Of a stretch of DNA of 64,000 nucleotides, positions 60,996 to 64,000 are shown piece by piece. The first letter of the stretch is position 1. Each line of letters begins with the position of its first letter. Below the pieces are notes generated by a model. That model saw only the letters and a program-made list of their open reading frames with translations. It was not told the origin of the DNA and ran no database searches. The stretch is from Cordia subcordata (taxonomy: Eukaryota; Streptophyta; Magnoliopsida; Boraginales; Cordiaceae). The translations under genes were made by a program, and so were the position numbers. The DNA lies in contig JAPTOF010000003.1 of assembly GCA_028554755.1 (NCBI GenBank), positions 28,815,501 to 28,879,500 on the forward strand, given 5' to 3'.

Positions 60996-64000
<3,005 letters not shown>

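Overview
This is nuclear DNA from a flowering plant, almost certainly a eudicot. The evidence is AT-rich intergenic DNA, genes split by short GT-AG introns, plant-specific families (an FBS1-type F-box protein, a DUF4408/DUF761 protein, a myosin VIII tail, an intron-rich GH1 beta-glucosidase), and a dense load of plant transposons. The species cannot be named from the sequence. The beta-glucosidase lacks a signal peptide, as in the alkaloid-type (strictosidine/raucaffricine) glucosidases, which hints weakly at an asterid.

Layout. 1-5043: 3' part of a decayed Ty1/copia retrotransposon with a 999-bp 3' LTR. 6464-7438: LTR-like sequence on the minus strand containing a 27/24-bp minisatellite. 9205-13044 (-): SPRY plus P-loop kinase protein (hnRNP U-like), 8 exons, 654 codons. 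14100-15390: a SINE, then a hAT-type non-autonomous element with a GC-rich core. 17026-17880 (-): F-box protein of the FBS1 type, with a cluster of ACGTG boxes upstream. 20340-26630 (-): WD40 protein of the WRAP53/TCAB1 type, 14 exons. 26771-26842 (+): tRNA-Asp(GTC), whose 3' end and terminator are repeated in a tandem array to 27301. 27553-29945 (-): a complete-looking gene for a myosin VIII tail with no motor domain. 30.5-39.2 kb: gene-free, AT-rich, with Helitron-like ends, 23-bp tandem repeats and long (TA)n tracts. 40307-44107 (+): eIF3 subunit j. 45366-48432 (+): decayed sphingosine kinase. 48467-49626: Mutator-like element with about 310-bp inverted repeats. 50508-51738 (-): DUF4408/DUF761 membrane protein. 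51.7-60.9 kb: gene-free, with MITEs, a second hAT-type element and a Helitron-like terminus. 60996 to the window end (+): GH1 beta-glucosidase, cut by the edge.

The genes are independent single loci, not a cluster or pathway. Their exon chains were assembled by hand from splice sites, family similarity and reading-frame closure. Five complete genes (hnRNP U-like, FBS1-like, WRAP53-like, eIF3j, DUF4408) and the headless myosin all close in frame to a stop. Four copies of one PIF/Harbinger-like MITE family are spread over the window.

The most unusual item is the headless myosin VIII: N-terminal leader, IQ motifs, coiled coil and C-terminal tail are present and spliceable, but the roughly 700-residue motor is missing. 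Next are an in-frame insertion of about 45 residues beside the catalytic acid of the beta-glucosidase, and the tRNA-tail tandem array.
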